From: Liolophura sinensis
Lineage: Eukaryota > Mollusca > Polyplacophora > Chitonida > Chitonidae
Direction of reading: 5' to 3'
Length of the DNA stretch: 64,000 nt
Assembly (NCBI RefSeq): GCF_032854445.1
Contig: NC_088302.1
Coordinates: 38,134,191 to 38,198,190 of the forward strand
The notes under the pieces are model-generated. The model ran no database searches. It saw only the letters and a program-made list of their open reading frames with translations, and had not been told where the DNA came from. The number at the start of each line of letters is the position of its first letter. Positions within the stretch are counted from its first letter, which is position 1. Of the stretch, positions 23,166 through 37,000 are shown piece after piece. Made by a program: the position numbers and the translations under genes.

Positions 23166-24829
23166 TGTGTTCTTGGGTTACAGAAATAACTATCCCTTGG
23201 TTGGTTAAATTTAATAACCTGTGTACGATTTAACTTATTTTGAACTGTGATACTTTGATTATCCAACATCACAGAAATAAAGAGGTTCACTTTCTAAACT
23301 TCATGTAGGATACTTTATCGATGCATATATGTGTTTGGTCTAATGTTGTCTTTTCTATTAATGGGAGTAATTTGAGGAGTTAAAGAAGAACAAAACTTGC
23401 CAACATGACAAGATATATTCCGCTAGCCATTCGCCACCTTTAATTTTAAATTTGGCAAATAAAATTTCTGTGTGGGAAAAGTAAACAGGCATCCCTTCAC
23501 CACAGTTGCGAAAGCATTGAAGTAGACATTTATATACCTTTTAACTTCAGTTTTTCAGCTTAAAAGCTGGTAAATTTGCCAAAATTTAGTGGTAGATCCA
23601 GCATCAAGAAGGAATATTCGACATAAGTGTGAGTAAACTTGGTTATGAAAACAATAAAATTTAAAAAATGCATTTGAAATGGGGAAATGTATTTCCTGAA
23701 AGGGGTAACGAAAAACATTTTTATATCAGTCAACCTGTTATGTTAACCGTCCAGTAAAGCCCAGCTTAACTTTGATCTGTTGGACGCAGGACATATCAAA
23801 CATCGTATATTTAGCACGTGATGCATAAAATTCAGCAGTTTTAACTCTTCTGGCTTTGGTAACTTTTATGTTTGTGCACTCACTCAACATGTAACCAGAG
23901 GATGATAAATTTAACATATGCATGTTAATTACTAACAAGCAGTATGTATAATATGCTCATTAACTTGAGTTCATTAGTCTAAGTTCATGTGAGTTGAAGA
24001 GACCAGGGGAAAATTTTGCTCAATATGTTGAATATGTCTAATCCTTGTATATGCAAAGATGGTGCCTATCAAACTCACTGCACAGCTGACAACATAGATG
24101 GTAATGATAATTTTTTTTTTTTTTAGGGCAATACATGTACATTTTATAGCTAAGCATACTTCCAAGATGATATAGAGTTTTGAAATTCAGGTAAAAATGG
24201 TCAGTTAGGTGTTGGAAATGTTTTAAGATGATGGACCCGAAGTAAATTCACGTGGTTCTTTGCATATTAGTATACTTTCTGTAAACATTCCTTACTCTAT
24301 CCAGAGGTGTTTATTTTATTGAAATCTACACAAAAATAACAAGGGCGCTTATTTGAACGTTGGAATTCAGAAAAGGTACTAAACCACACAAAGTCTGTCC
24401 AACCATGTGCAGATATTTGAATTATTGATGGAAAGGAGGGAACATTTTGTGCAGCTATTCTCAGTTGTGAGCAACACTTCAGCTCTGTTTTTTTCAGCTG
24501 ATTGGCAACCTGCTGATTTCAAAGTTCAGACCAAGGAATAAGGAACAAATACCTTCTATAAAATCAATTCTGTTACTGCCTGGCCTGATAATTTTGGTTT
24601 TAATTGTAATGAATACAAAGTAAAAAAGAAATCAGCGTTTATATCACATTCACACCACCAAGCACGATTAAAAAAAAAAGAAGGTTGAAAGCCTAATGCC
24701 AAAATGAAACAATCTGTGACACTCTTCTGTTTGGGAGGTTCATATGGTATAAGGAAAGAAGATTTCCTCAGTACTGTATGGATTTTTATGCTAATAAAAC
24801 GTCTCTGCTGCCAGTATTTCAAGCACACG

Positions 24830-25115
24830 TCACATCACTATTCCTTTTACTACAGACGACCAGGGGAATGTGACAGAGAATAATGTCCGGCATTTGGTCG
24901 CAGCAGAGATACGACTTTGCCAAACTTGACATTTCTGGTTCACATTGGGTTGTTAAGTTCTTTTGTTTTTATCTTTGGTTGATTTTCATGAAAAATAAAC
25001 AAACATTGTTGAGACTTTATTAACAAGAATGGAGACAGAGAAGACACAAGCCACTCGATAAAAAAGGCTCATAAGGTCACAGCTAGTGGCAAATGCTTAT
25101 TTTCTCCTGTGGTGA
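24830..25115. repeat. Duplicated segment, copy 2
   Basis: Aligns with 22880-23165 (TTTACTACAGACGA, GCCAAACTTGACATTTC, GATTTTCATGAAAAATAAA, AAAGGCTCATA), about 1.95 kb away in direct orientation. Confidence 0.75.
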
Positions 25116-27559
25116 AGTTGATCACTTTCCCCAAAAATTTACGGTCAGTGATAATGTATGTACATGTATAAGAGTATTATTTAATACAATCCTCTCTAGA
25201 TTCATTGTGAGGCAAAATTATGCACCGTATAATGTGCAACCCAATAATACCACTGACAATCGATATGTATAATATTGGCCATGTTAAAACACACCCATTT
25301 TCAGTGTATATTTTATAGTGTGTTCAGCATGTGTTGTAGGTTCGCATGTCCATGAATTCAACTCCAGGGTATTGGCTCTTCTTACGTAGGACATTACGTG
25401 GGAAAAATTATGTAAGTGGATGATAGGATTTAGGACAACAAATTCCCCTGCCTCTGTTTAGGTTTTCATGCCAGGCATTCATTAATATCTACACAGTACT
25501 GTGTTAATTGAAGTGATATATTGTCCTGTATATTCTTAATGATATGATCACAGGGTCCTTGTGTAAGATGGAAATCAGGAAGAATTAAATGTTTGAATAT
25601 TGAAGGGGGAATAGGCATTGTGAAGGTAAATGTGAACAATTTTTTTAAGGGCTGTGGTTAGGAGACACTGCACTAGGTTGGCTGGTTTATAAATAATTCA
25701 TCTGCAGAAAACTAGGTCAACTCAGTTCCTGTGGCTGTTCTGGATTCAATATTAATTTGTAGGCATAGGGCTGGTACAACAAGCCAGTGCTACCGACACA
25801 GGCTTGTTGACTAGCTGCTCTTCACCAGCCACTGGGTCATACAAGGAAGTTCACCAGTTGTGTAGGCCATGCCTAACCATTGATTCTTTTTCATGCCAAC
25901 CCTGTACATGCTTTGTTGAGGATGTTTGAATAAGGAGATAGCAGTAAGCTGGTTGTATGTGGAGAGTTGTCATCCAGCACCCAAACAAACATGGTGGATA
26001 TGTGAGGGCCGGTTAGCTGGATTTACTTGTAAACCATTTTTATGCGGGTACTTGTACTGTACAATGTGATCACTTAGATTAGTAATCCACAATAAGGTAA
26101 AGTTTTAATTTACCTTACAATTTGACTTAAATTTGTCAATATTATAATAGAATTGATCGTCTGTTGAAGTAATGTCTCATCATTGTAGAACTATACATAC
26201 GTCTTAGTTTTGATCATGACTTTGATGGTAATTTTATCCAGATATTGTGTATTTGACTGCATAATAAATTCTTGCTCACCTAATCTACAGAATGGCTTAT
26301 CTCAGATGGAACTGTGTCAGTGCAGACATTGTTAATAGATTGACAACAGTCACTATAGCCACGAACTGCTATTAAAGGTCATTATGCAGCTCATGTGGTG
26401 ACAGCTGGCGAGCCCTTCGAACAGTTGGGAATCGCCTTTTTCTCATAACTGCATGTATGTATGATGGTTCAGTAGATATAGGTAAAAGGTGCTTGACAGA
26501 GCAGAGCTTGTTCGATGTCCACAATAATTAGTGTAGCCTTTAAAGCGTAAACCTATACCAGGTATTTGATAATGATGCCTTGTTGAGGTACTAATTGGCA
26601 TGTGTATATTTATAGCCAGGTGAACTTGCCAGTGTCTGGGAGTTGTGTATAAGTGGTGTAATATGACCTGGGTTTGCAGTCCGGCCTATCTGTGCCTAAG
26701 TCTAGCTATATTATATGTGTACATAGCTATTTATGTTATTGTCCGTTTGAAAATGAGAGTAAAATTAGTCCAGGGTATTTCCAGGTACATTTGGCCATCT
26801 GTGAATAGTTGTTACTGGTTGAATATAAGGATTTCATTTTGCTGGTCTTCACTTTATATACCAGTGCACATGTAAATATGCATGCGATTTTTCATTGTTA
26901 TTGTGATAGGAAATTCTCATCATGCGTGGAACTTTATTCTGATATCAGCTGATTTCAATGGAGTTCAGGATTTCCAAAGTGTCCAATCTTTAACGAAAAT
27001 GGCCTAGTAGAATGTTGATGAAAAAGATTCTCTTTCGTGATTATTAATGAAGCTAAGAAGACAAGCATCCTTGTTTCATAAATATCACTTAATTACAAAA
27101 AGTGTAATACTTAGGTGAGAAGAATCACAGTGAAGAAGTTTAGGGTGCATGAATTGTGTGAGTTAATGAGAAGAGATTATAGATTATGTAAACCTGGCCA
27201 AAGAGTTTGAGCGCTCCGCCCCTGTGAGGAGACTATACGTTTGTCTGTCTGTAAGTGATGAAAAAGCTATGTAAACTTCTTTTTAAATTCATCGTATTGG
27301 TACATGACTCGATTTGCTGCTAAGAATTAAGGGCAGTTTCATCCATTTTCGACTAATTTATGGCCATTTAAATGCTCTGTTGTGGAGTTTGATGTAGGTA
27401 TTATTCTGATGCTGCAAACAGGTAGGTGACATATCGCTGTCCCAAAACTTTCAAAATTTTTGTCTTGTGTAATGTTGCAAAGATAATAGTATCATGGTAA
27501 TTATTTTAGGTTTTGTCTGTTTCTTATTCAGACAACCCTAATCGAAGATATTAAAGAGG

Positions 27560-28048
27560 ATGGAGGAGGACAGTGCTATTGGGAACAACGTACAGAGTGA
27601 TGGAGAAGGGAGTTCCCTGGGGTCATCAGGTGCGGGCAGTCCCTGCACCTCCCCCACCCCAGTCAACCCGGAACATCAGTGCTCTATCTGTTCCGAGAGA
27701 TTCAAACAGCCAAAGGTGCTCACCTGCCTGCATGCATTCTGTTTGCTGTGTCTGGAAAAGCTAGTCCAGGAACTGGCTCAGGAGAGTGATGGTCCCCAGC
27801 CGGAGATCATCATCTGTCCCATTTGTAAACAAGAGACCAAGGTGCCCCCTAAGGGGGTTTGTGACTTGGCCAGCGACTTTGTCATGCTCGACCTTTTGGA
27901 CATGTCTGCTATTGATGACATGCAGATTGTGTGCACAAGTTGTAAAGCTAAGGAAAAGGCAGTGGCCCGCTGTTCTGACTGTGCTAATTTTCTGTGTCCC
28001 AACTGTGTGACCGCTCATCAGTATATGAGGTGCTTCGAAAACCACAAG
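27560..28048 (+). CDS. TRIM-NHL exon 1 (RING and B-box 1)
   Basis: Starts at the ATG of ATGGAGGAGGACAG, 28 bases after the acceptor CTTATTCAG, and ends in phase 0 at GTACGC. Encodes an acidic Ser/Gly-rich leader, the RING and B-box 1 ([17 protein letters not shown]). Confidence 0.93.
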
Positions 28049-31000
28049 GTACGCTATAGCTTTCCCATGGTTGTACAGTAGGATTAATTGTTCATTCTTT
28101 TCAAATGTGTATTTAGTGCTACTTTACATGATTTAACTGATTATGAAGCCTTCTGCATAGAATAAAGTAATAATGATTTTTTGAAGCAGTAAGCTCTTGG
28201 CGAGCACAACAGTTGAAAATTACCTCTAAGTAGTAATTACAACTCAGGGGGATGAATAAATTTTAATTAAAGTTGCTCTTAAGCACATGAAAGCCCTGAA
28301 CAATTTGGTTTCTGTTCTGTGTGATAAATTAAACTATTTTAATACTCCATTAGCCATTGAAAACTTATAGGTAGGTAAGGTAAGTAGGCACATTGATATG
28401 CATATTTAACATTTGTTTTCATACATATTTACCAATATGGAATGATAAGTGACTAGATGACAAAGTGTCAATTTATGTAATTTTAAAGTTTAGATATATT
28501 GTTGAGAATTGTCAAACTCTGTTAAATGCAGACAGTAAAAGCTGTCAGGACTTCCTGTACAGATGGCATTTGTCTGTATTTACAATACAAATTGATATTT
28601 GGTCAGCAGGCATTTCGTTCAAATGGGTCCTAAAACACCTAAAAATTATTCCATCTTATTTCAAGATTGTGTTCAGATTGAAAAGGTCATATCATAATTG
28701 ATAAGTGGCTGTTGTGCTTGTAGGTTGTCTCTTTTGAAGATATGCGAAATGGAGAGGTGGCCATCCATAAGCCTATCTTTTGTGATAGTCATCCGTCTGA
28801 GAACTTGAAGATGTACTGCGTCACCTGTCAGGTATCTTAGAGTTAACCTTTATTTTGGAAAAAAACATGACATTTCGTATGAAAAATTGGCTACACCAGT
28901 TATGAAAGACAATTTTACAGTTTTACATCAAAGTTTGTAATGGGTGGGCGCGTCCACACAATTAAATTGTTGGCATTTTAATGCAGTGGACACACAAGGT
29001 ATTGATTGCTAAGATGGTCCTGCCAGAAGTTTTCTAAGAGACTACTTGCTTTTTAGCTCGCCGGTATAAAGTACAGGCGTAGCTTATGTCATACCCTGAG
29101 CGTCGGCGTCGCTGTGCAGTTATAGACAAAGCAATGTTAAAGAAAATGTTAGGGGTGATATCTTAAAAATGCTGAAGGTATTGAGCTCAGGGCTTGCACA
29201 CATGTAGAGCACAATAGCACGAGGAGGATATTCCATCGTGGATTGGACGTGTATATTACAGGCCATGAAATTTTGAGTGTTTGATGTAACCAAACAATCG
29301 GTTACGGGTTTAAAGAGACCAATCGTTCACGCCAATTGATTACGTCAACATGTAGCTAATAAAACCATCTATAGTACTTCCTAGCAGATTTTTTCCTTTG
29401 ATTTACTATACCTTCTTCAAAGCCAGTTAAATCGCAAATGGAGTTGGTTGTATTTCAGTACAGTCTGCCATCATACATGTCCAGTGGATTCCTTGGATAG
29501 CACAGTGGCCACATGAGGGACCACAGCATGAACGGTGATCGGCATACATCAGGGTGCATCAGGAAGCCACTATTAAACATATTTGTTATAATTCCAGGTT
29601 GTACATCAGCTACAGCTTTCAACTAACTTCAGTGTAGCCTGGGGGATTTCACCCTTTAGAAATGTGTGTGGAAACCCCCAAACCCACATATTAACTTCAC
29701 TATCTGATCAAAAAAAAGCATGCTGCCACATGTTTTACTCTCTCCACAATCCATGTACAAATAGAGGGCTCTAATATTTTACAAACTTTTAAGTTTTCTT
29801 TGTTTTAAAGAAGTTCTATCCCATTTGAAGGAAAAAATTGTCATGTTTATCTATTGTTTGTAATAATATTGTTTGATTGATGCTAACAAGGAAATATTAG
29901 AAATATAATTTTGTTGACTAAATTATTAATCATTAAATTATATTTGATATTCTTTGTTTATGTATTACATCACTTACACAAATAGTTGACTAGATTGAAC
30001 CTGATCTCATTACTCCGAAACGGAAACTGAGCTACCGGGGCAGCTGATCATTCATAAGTTTAATGTGATGGGATATAGAAATTAGTATTACTTTGTCTTA
30101 AAAATTCTGTAGATATAAAATTTCCTCTGCCGCTGCTGAGCAAAGCCTGCCTGATAGCGCTTTGATGGGTATACCCTGTCCGATACCAGTAGATCGAGAT
30201 AGGCCTACCTGTGAAGTGTTTTCACCCATATCCATTTGGATACCCGTAATATAGTGTCGCCATATTTTTCATTACCTTGCTGATCTGATGACCAGTGTTA
30301 TTGTGTTTCCATAGAGAGTTGAGATTGCAACATAATTACTCAAAATTATTTTAAAATGTTCAAGGAAATCTTGTAAACATTGCAGATGTCAGCGTCTTAC
30401 GACAGCAAAATATCAAATTCTCCTTGATCCAATTCTTTTTGTCAGGCTTTACCTTAAAAACACCCAGGCGAACTCTTTGGTAGCCTTGCCTTCAGTTCTA
30501 AGTTATCACCGATAGTGGCAATACATACAAATTGAGCTGGCTTCTCATGTGAATGTATGTTAGTCATGCGGGGGAAAAATAATTTCCTTGTCAATGGCTT
30601 GAGTGTGGACTTCCACAGAAATCAAATAGATCCTCATTTGTTTGTTACTCTGCTCTCACTGTTGCAGACATGCAGCATGTGATTAAACCGAGAATTCCCA
30701 GAAGTCTGCTTTTTTTTACAAATCCATTTTTCTATTATTTTTTGCTTTGTTTACATTTATGAACTAGAATGATGGATTCAGAGTCCAGTTTCAGTAATGT
30801 GCGTTATCGCCTCTTATTTGTGTTAATACTGATATTTAACAGTATGTCCAATAATTGTCTTTTGTGACCTGGTACATAGAACAAAAAAATCAGTATTGTT
30901 ACAACATAAAAGTTGATCAATAAACGGGGTGTTTGTTGCAGGTTCCCATCTGTAGTGAATGTGTTGTGGAAGATCACAAACCGCCTTCCCACCAGCATGA

Positions 31001-34000
31001 GCGAATTGTGGACCTGGAACCCAAACAAATGGAAGATCTCAATAACCTGATATCTGAGAGTAAAGGGAAAATCAAGTTTTGCGAGGATGCCTCCAGAAAC
31101 CTGGAAAATGCCTTGTCTGACTTGCAGACCCACAGAGATGATGCGAAAGCTCTCATTCAAGAAACATTCCAAAGCTATAAGGCTATTGTAGAGAAGCGCA
31201 AGGTATGTACAGGTTATTTAATATAAAGACCACATAGCTGACAAACCTCAAGTTGACAAAGTTACTTATTTTCAAAATAGCTCATCTCAAACTGTGTATT
31301 TTATTGTTGATAATCATTCCTGCTTTTCCCATGGTGTTTTGGGAGCAGACTGGTTACATTACACTTGGAGAGAACAGCGTTCAGATCAGCTTTGGTTTAA
31401 GTCCCAATTGTGCAAGATAAGTTACCCTACCTTGGCAACTGAAAAGTTAATAAAATAACCACAGCAAAGCATCTGGTTCCACCCTGTTGTACCATCAGTG
31501 GTCGGTGTTTCAGGTTTCGACTGGTGGTTCTGTTTGTGAAGGATTGTCTCCTTTAGGAGATAAAAAAGAAGCCTTTTATACTATCAGTGGTCAGAATTGT
31601 AGATTTTTACTGGTTCTGTTTTTCTAGGACAACCTCCTTCAGAGGTCAGAGTGCAGATTTTGATTGGCCCTGTTTATGACGGATGATCTTCTTCTGGAGG
31701 TAGAGAAGAATCCTTTTACACTATAAGCTGTTGTAGATTTTGATTGCTTGTTGTTTTTGTGTAGGATGACCTCCTTCAGGAACTGGAGAAGATTCACTCT
31801 GACCGAGAATTGGCTATAATGGACATGTTCCACAATGTGGACAAGACCATTGAGAAGATAGAAGATGGCTCCAAGTTTACAGAGAGGATCCTGAAGCATG
31901 GCAGTGGCTTACAGATCCTGTTACTGAAGGGTCTCATCTCCACCCAGCTCCTGTCCCTCATCAACAATACCCCAAGGCCTGATGTAAACACAACCATTGA
32001 GTTCTACACTGACACTGCACGCTTCGAGGAAGCTGTCAAGAAAAACTTTGGTTCCTTTACCAAGGAAGATGACCATAAGGTATGTGTGACAGTAGTGGTG
32101 TGTTCTCTATAGTACTCTATAGTGTTGCTCGGTTTTGTGTTCTTGCGACAGCTGCTCTGGTTTGACCTGCATAGTGCTGTGGTGCTGATTTGCAGTTTTA
32201 CAAACTTTAAACCTGTGTGGGTGTCCTCTCTGTTTAGTACTCTCCACACTTACACCTGACTGCTGAAGTATAAGCGATGAAAATTGAGTATTAAACACCA
32301 ATGAAGTATGTTAAACTAAGTTCTGCTGAGCACCGTACAGTAACCATTCAGTACCATGTGCTGGAAGTTCTGCTGTGCGTGGTGTCCAGATATTTATACT
32401 TACATTACCTGTCCAGTGGAGAAGCAGTGAGGTTTATGTTTTGGAGATCTTTGTGAAGTGATTAATGTTGTTTTTTTGTTTTTGTACTTTCAGGTTGAAA
32501 CTCAGACGTCATCTCTACAGTCCTCTTTTGAGAACGAGGTGTTTACCCTTCCCCCAGTCATGGGGGTGGATGGCTCTGTGATTCCTCCAGTGTCTGCGCC
32601 AGATTTCTTGCCACAGATCCACTCTTTAACGCCTATGTCTTTACCCAGTGTGACCTTGCCGAGCCCTGAGATGCCAGGCATGATGCCAATGACATCGTTG
32701 CCGCGCTCTCTCCCCACCCCAGTCATTGGATCTCACAGCATTCCTGACACTAGTCTGTCTCGAAACTCCCAGAGCCCTGCCATGTCTGACAGTGGCATAT
32801 CTGTGGACGCAGCCAGCAATAGCAGCAACTCTAATGCCCCTCTTCTAAGCATCTCTGCTCTGGCTAAAATGGGCTCTATTAACTTCAACAGCCAGGGTAA
32901 GTGCATTTCTTCACAGTAAGAATCTGTAGACAATTCAAACTTAAGCCATCATAGGAGCAAAATATTCATGAGTAAAGGCATTAAACACCGATCAGATCAG
33001 TAGGTAAATGTGAATATAATGCTATGTTGCAATCCTAACATGGTGATGTTCATTAATGTAGACTGTCCCACAGTGGTTAACAAACATAAATGTTTACCTA
33101 TGTGAAAATTGATGCTAATCACAATCCCTTTGCTAAAAGTGTAAAACACCAATGAATAACATGCATTTTTTTATTCGGGGTGTTGAATTTTTTTCCTTTT
33201 TTTAATTGTTACAACAGGTCAAGTGACAGTAAATGGACAGGTTATTCCTGGCCTGAACATATCGAATGTAACAGGTGCTCTGCCTTCAGGACGCATCACC
33301 CCAGCTCCAATCAGTCCCCCCGAGTCCAGCATGAGCAGCCTGCTATCCACCCCTACACCCCGCTCTGAGACCCCTAGCCTGGAGACTTTGGCAGGACTTT
33401 TGAACCAGCAGCCCCCTGGGGGTCTCACCAATGGCCTAGGAGGGATGGGCAACATCGGAACCCTTGGAAACCTGACTAGCCTAACCGGGGGTATAGGCAG
33501 CATGATGCCATCGCCCACTGACTGTAAGAAGCCTTGATTAAGACCAAAACATAAAGAAAGAAGTCTATCTCATAACATCAAAAATAATAAACCCACCACA
33601 TCTGTCATGATTACAAGCATTGTGTACAGTCCAGTCAATCTAACATGGTGACTTGAGGGCTCTAAAATCTTGGGAGAATAGTGCAGGTTTTTTTATATTA
33701 TCCATATTAATCAAAACAAAGTTTGGAAAGTCACAGTTTTTGATTTTTCACAGACCTTTGATGTGCTTATCAGGTTCTGGGTATATGTAGTATATGATGA
33801 AGTCAGCTCGGTTTTCTGTGAAAGCAGGTTGATTTATTGGATGGTGGAACTTACCTAATGGCACATAACTGGTGTTTTGTAAAATGAGATGAGAAAATAA
33901 ACTAAGAGAAATGTGTTATGATTTTAATCATTGATTCTGTCCTGTTTACAGCTGGCGCCTCCAATGCATTTCAAGGACAGACTACGGGCTCTTTTGTCCG

Positions 34001-37000
34001 TAGAAGTGGTAAGATGAGTGCCATGCAGATCAGGTATGTGTAAGTATTGGGTTCCAATTTTGTTACTTTTTCCTGTTGTCTGTCTTTTTGGTGTCCACCA
34101 TGTGTTAAATGCTTCAGCTTGAATCCCATTTTCACAACTTTGGCAGTTGTGATATTATGTTGCCACTTTATTATGCTAACAGGACAAGAAAACAATAGAA
34201 ACCTGAATCTCGTATTTCTTCCATCCATAAAACTAAGTCAACATATAAATTCTTTAAGTCAGTTGAAAGGGTTTAAAACGGGAAACCACTGCCTGGTGGC
34301 TTCAGCCTGGAAGAAAATTGAGACAAAATATGAATGGCCAGAACAAGATTCCTAACACATAGCCTCTCGAGACACAAACTAGCTTCTCAATGTGAATTTT
34401 CGTGAAGATAAGACTGATGTGTCTTTTCAATAACATGCAAAATTTTGCCCCAAAATGTGATGTCGCATTTTACATCAAGACTCGTTCACAACAAACGGCG
34501 AACAGTGTGCTAATTTTTATACGCCCTTGCCATTAGGCTGAGCGTATTGTTATTGCAATTTTGTCCGTCTTTCTGATTAATCCAATTTTTCCACACAGGT
34601 TTAATTTATGGTGGATACATGCATACACAGATTACGATGTGTCGCCACTTGCATTTGTTCATTTCCATGGATGTCGTGTTTACCAGATTGCCAGCTTCCC
34701 TATATACTACAAGGTAGCATCGCAATAGTGTTTAATCTGATATAACGCGACCCAAATCTTGTCCCCCAAAAATCTGTGGTTTATGTTCATGTGAGAACAG
34801 CTAAAACTGCAAACGAATATAGGTTTTTCACGAAGAAATATACTTATGTAACGCCACATCATTTGCTTCATTTCCTACTGTAGGTGTGTCATAACACTCA
34901 TGTGTTATTTGATATTTTAGACTTAAGCCTTTAAATATTATGTGAGTACAAGCAAAAAAAAAAAGGATTTTTCTATGAATAATGGAAGAGGTTGTAACTG
35001 GTTGCATTTGCTTGTGAGGGGGTCCACAAGGCAGATTTGATGTTTTTGTTGCAGATTTACTTTCGCGCATGTGGCTTCGTCAGCAACACATTTTGCTCAC
35101 TGTGACAGGCATACCTCATAAAGGGATTCATATTTGTACACTTTCAGTCAATGCTGATAATCAGATTATTGAATGGCCATGAAGCGAGGTTTGAAACTGC
35201 AGGGAGTGAGATTTGGCTTGCCGCTTTCCATAAGTTACTTCTAATACGAGCAAACATGGCCGAATTGGATACCAAATGCATTGTAGCTATTTTTGTTTTA
35301 AAATGAAGTGGATGAAACTACTTTACTTAATTCAGCTTGTGGAAATCTTTAACATTCACAGAGCTCTGTAAATCAGCTCTTGCCTGTGATTTCCCGATAC
35401 GAGGCTGGCTTCATGGGATATGACTCGTAGGGCGGTACTGAAATGCTTATGTTTGGTACATGAAAACTTGTGTACCATAGAATACTAGTTGAGTCCTTAA
35501 GCAATAAAAAATCTCATGCGTTTATGATAAACTAACAATAAGAAAGCATTTGACAAAAATGCATTTTACATAAAACTTCATTCTGTGTCAAAATCATGAC
35601 CTGTAAGATAGACTGTAAGGCTGTATACTGGACCCCAAGATCATTTCATGATAGCACGAGGTAGCCAGAAACCTGTCCCTAAAGCAGTGTGCTATAGAGA
35701 GGCTACACTGTATATAAATAGATACGATTTCATGTTCCGGGCATAACTCCAACTGTTTTGCAATAATTGAAATAATTTTATTTCCAGGTTACCACTACAA
35801 TTGTTCTCTGCATAAAGTTTTAATATGTGGTGGACACATTTGTCCACTGGCAGGGTTGTCATGGTAACCACATATATATCATCAATACCCATTAAGATTC
35901 CCCTCAGGATTTATACTCACCATAATGCTGTTGGTATTCTTCATACATTTTAAACAAATGCATTTGTTGGGGCGTATGCTGTGTTCACCTGAACTCTTGT
36001 TAAAGATATGTTGACAAAATCCTTGCATTGTCTTTTTCTTTCAAAACAGCGAGCGTTTTGTTTTGCTTCTTGATAATTAGTCAACCAAGCTGTCCTCCAT
36101 AAATTTCAAACTAAAACAAACCCAGCAAAAAAGATTTTCAAGGCAAATTTATATGCTGATTGGCATTATGTGGTATATGGTTGAAAGACTGTCACGGTGA
36201 ACTTCAGAGATTGGGACTAAGAGAATTACACAAGAATTATTGGGTCCTCATACATGCCAGAAGATGAAAATTGGGCACAATTGTATGTGAAAATTGTATG
36301 CTTAGTAATATAGAGCATTCTGTTTGGCTGAAGCATTTAACACATGTGGATTCCAAAGTCTTTTGTTTACAGACTTGAGCTGTCAAACCTGAGAAGTTAA
36401 TGCAGGTTTGATTTGGTGTTCAATGCATGGCATAACACTACTTACAGATTTTTAGTTTGTCCTGAGATCAGTGACGAAGCAAAGAGAAATTTGCTGTCAG
36501 GAAAAAGACTGGTTGAGTAAAATTAATTCATATTTCATAAAAATTGACGAATTGACTGTATTACAAAAAATAAAGATTTGATCTCTGGGTCTGAAGTTGA
36601 TCTTAATTTGTTGTTTCTTTTTATATGCTTTTATTGTGTTCAGGCACTGTTGAGACTAACGCATCCTCTAACAAGGTCAATTTTGGTTTTCTTGCAATCT
36701 GTAAATGATAATGAATATGTTTGAAAGTTAGTTTATTGACAAATATTTGTGAAGTAATGCCATAATTTGCTCTAATTGTTGAAGTCCTAGCTACACTATT
36801 GAAATAAACTTACGAAATCTGTTTCTTAAGTACTATATTCTGATTATAGTATTGTACATGGATTGACTTTTATCATGTTACATGTAGTTTCACTTCCAGC
36901 ACTGCATGTTGTTCGTAAGTCACTGTAGTTGTAGCACCTGTTGCATGGCACCTGAGCATGGTGATGGGTATTTGTCAACAACGGCTCTTTGAAGACTCCA

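Larger units (their letters stand above)
21993..27530. other. Gene-free DNA, probably the first TRIM-NHL intron
   Basis: AT-rich, with SINE fragments and the duplicated segment pair. No supported exon seen. Confidence 0.4.

Noticed and set aside
27761-28045. Minus-strand open frames opposite the RING exon
   Set aside because: Shadow frames of a strongly conserved plus-strand exon.
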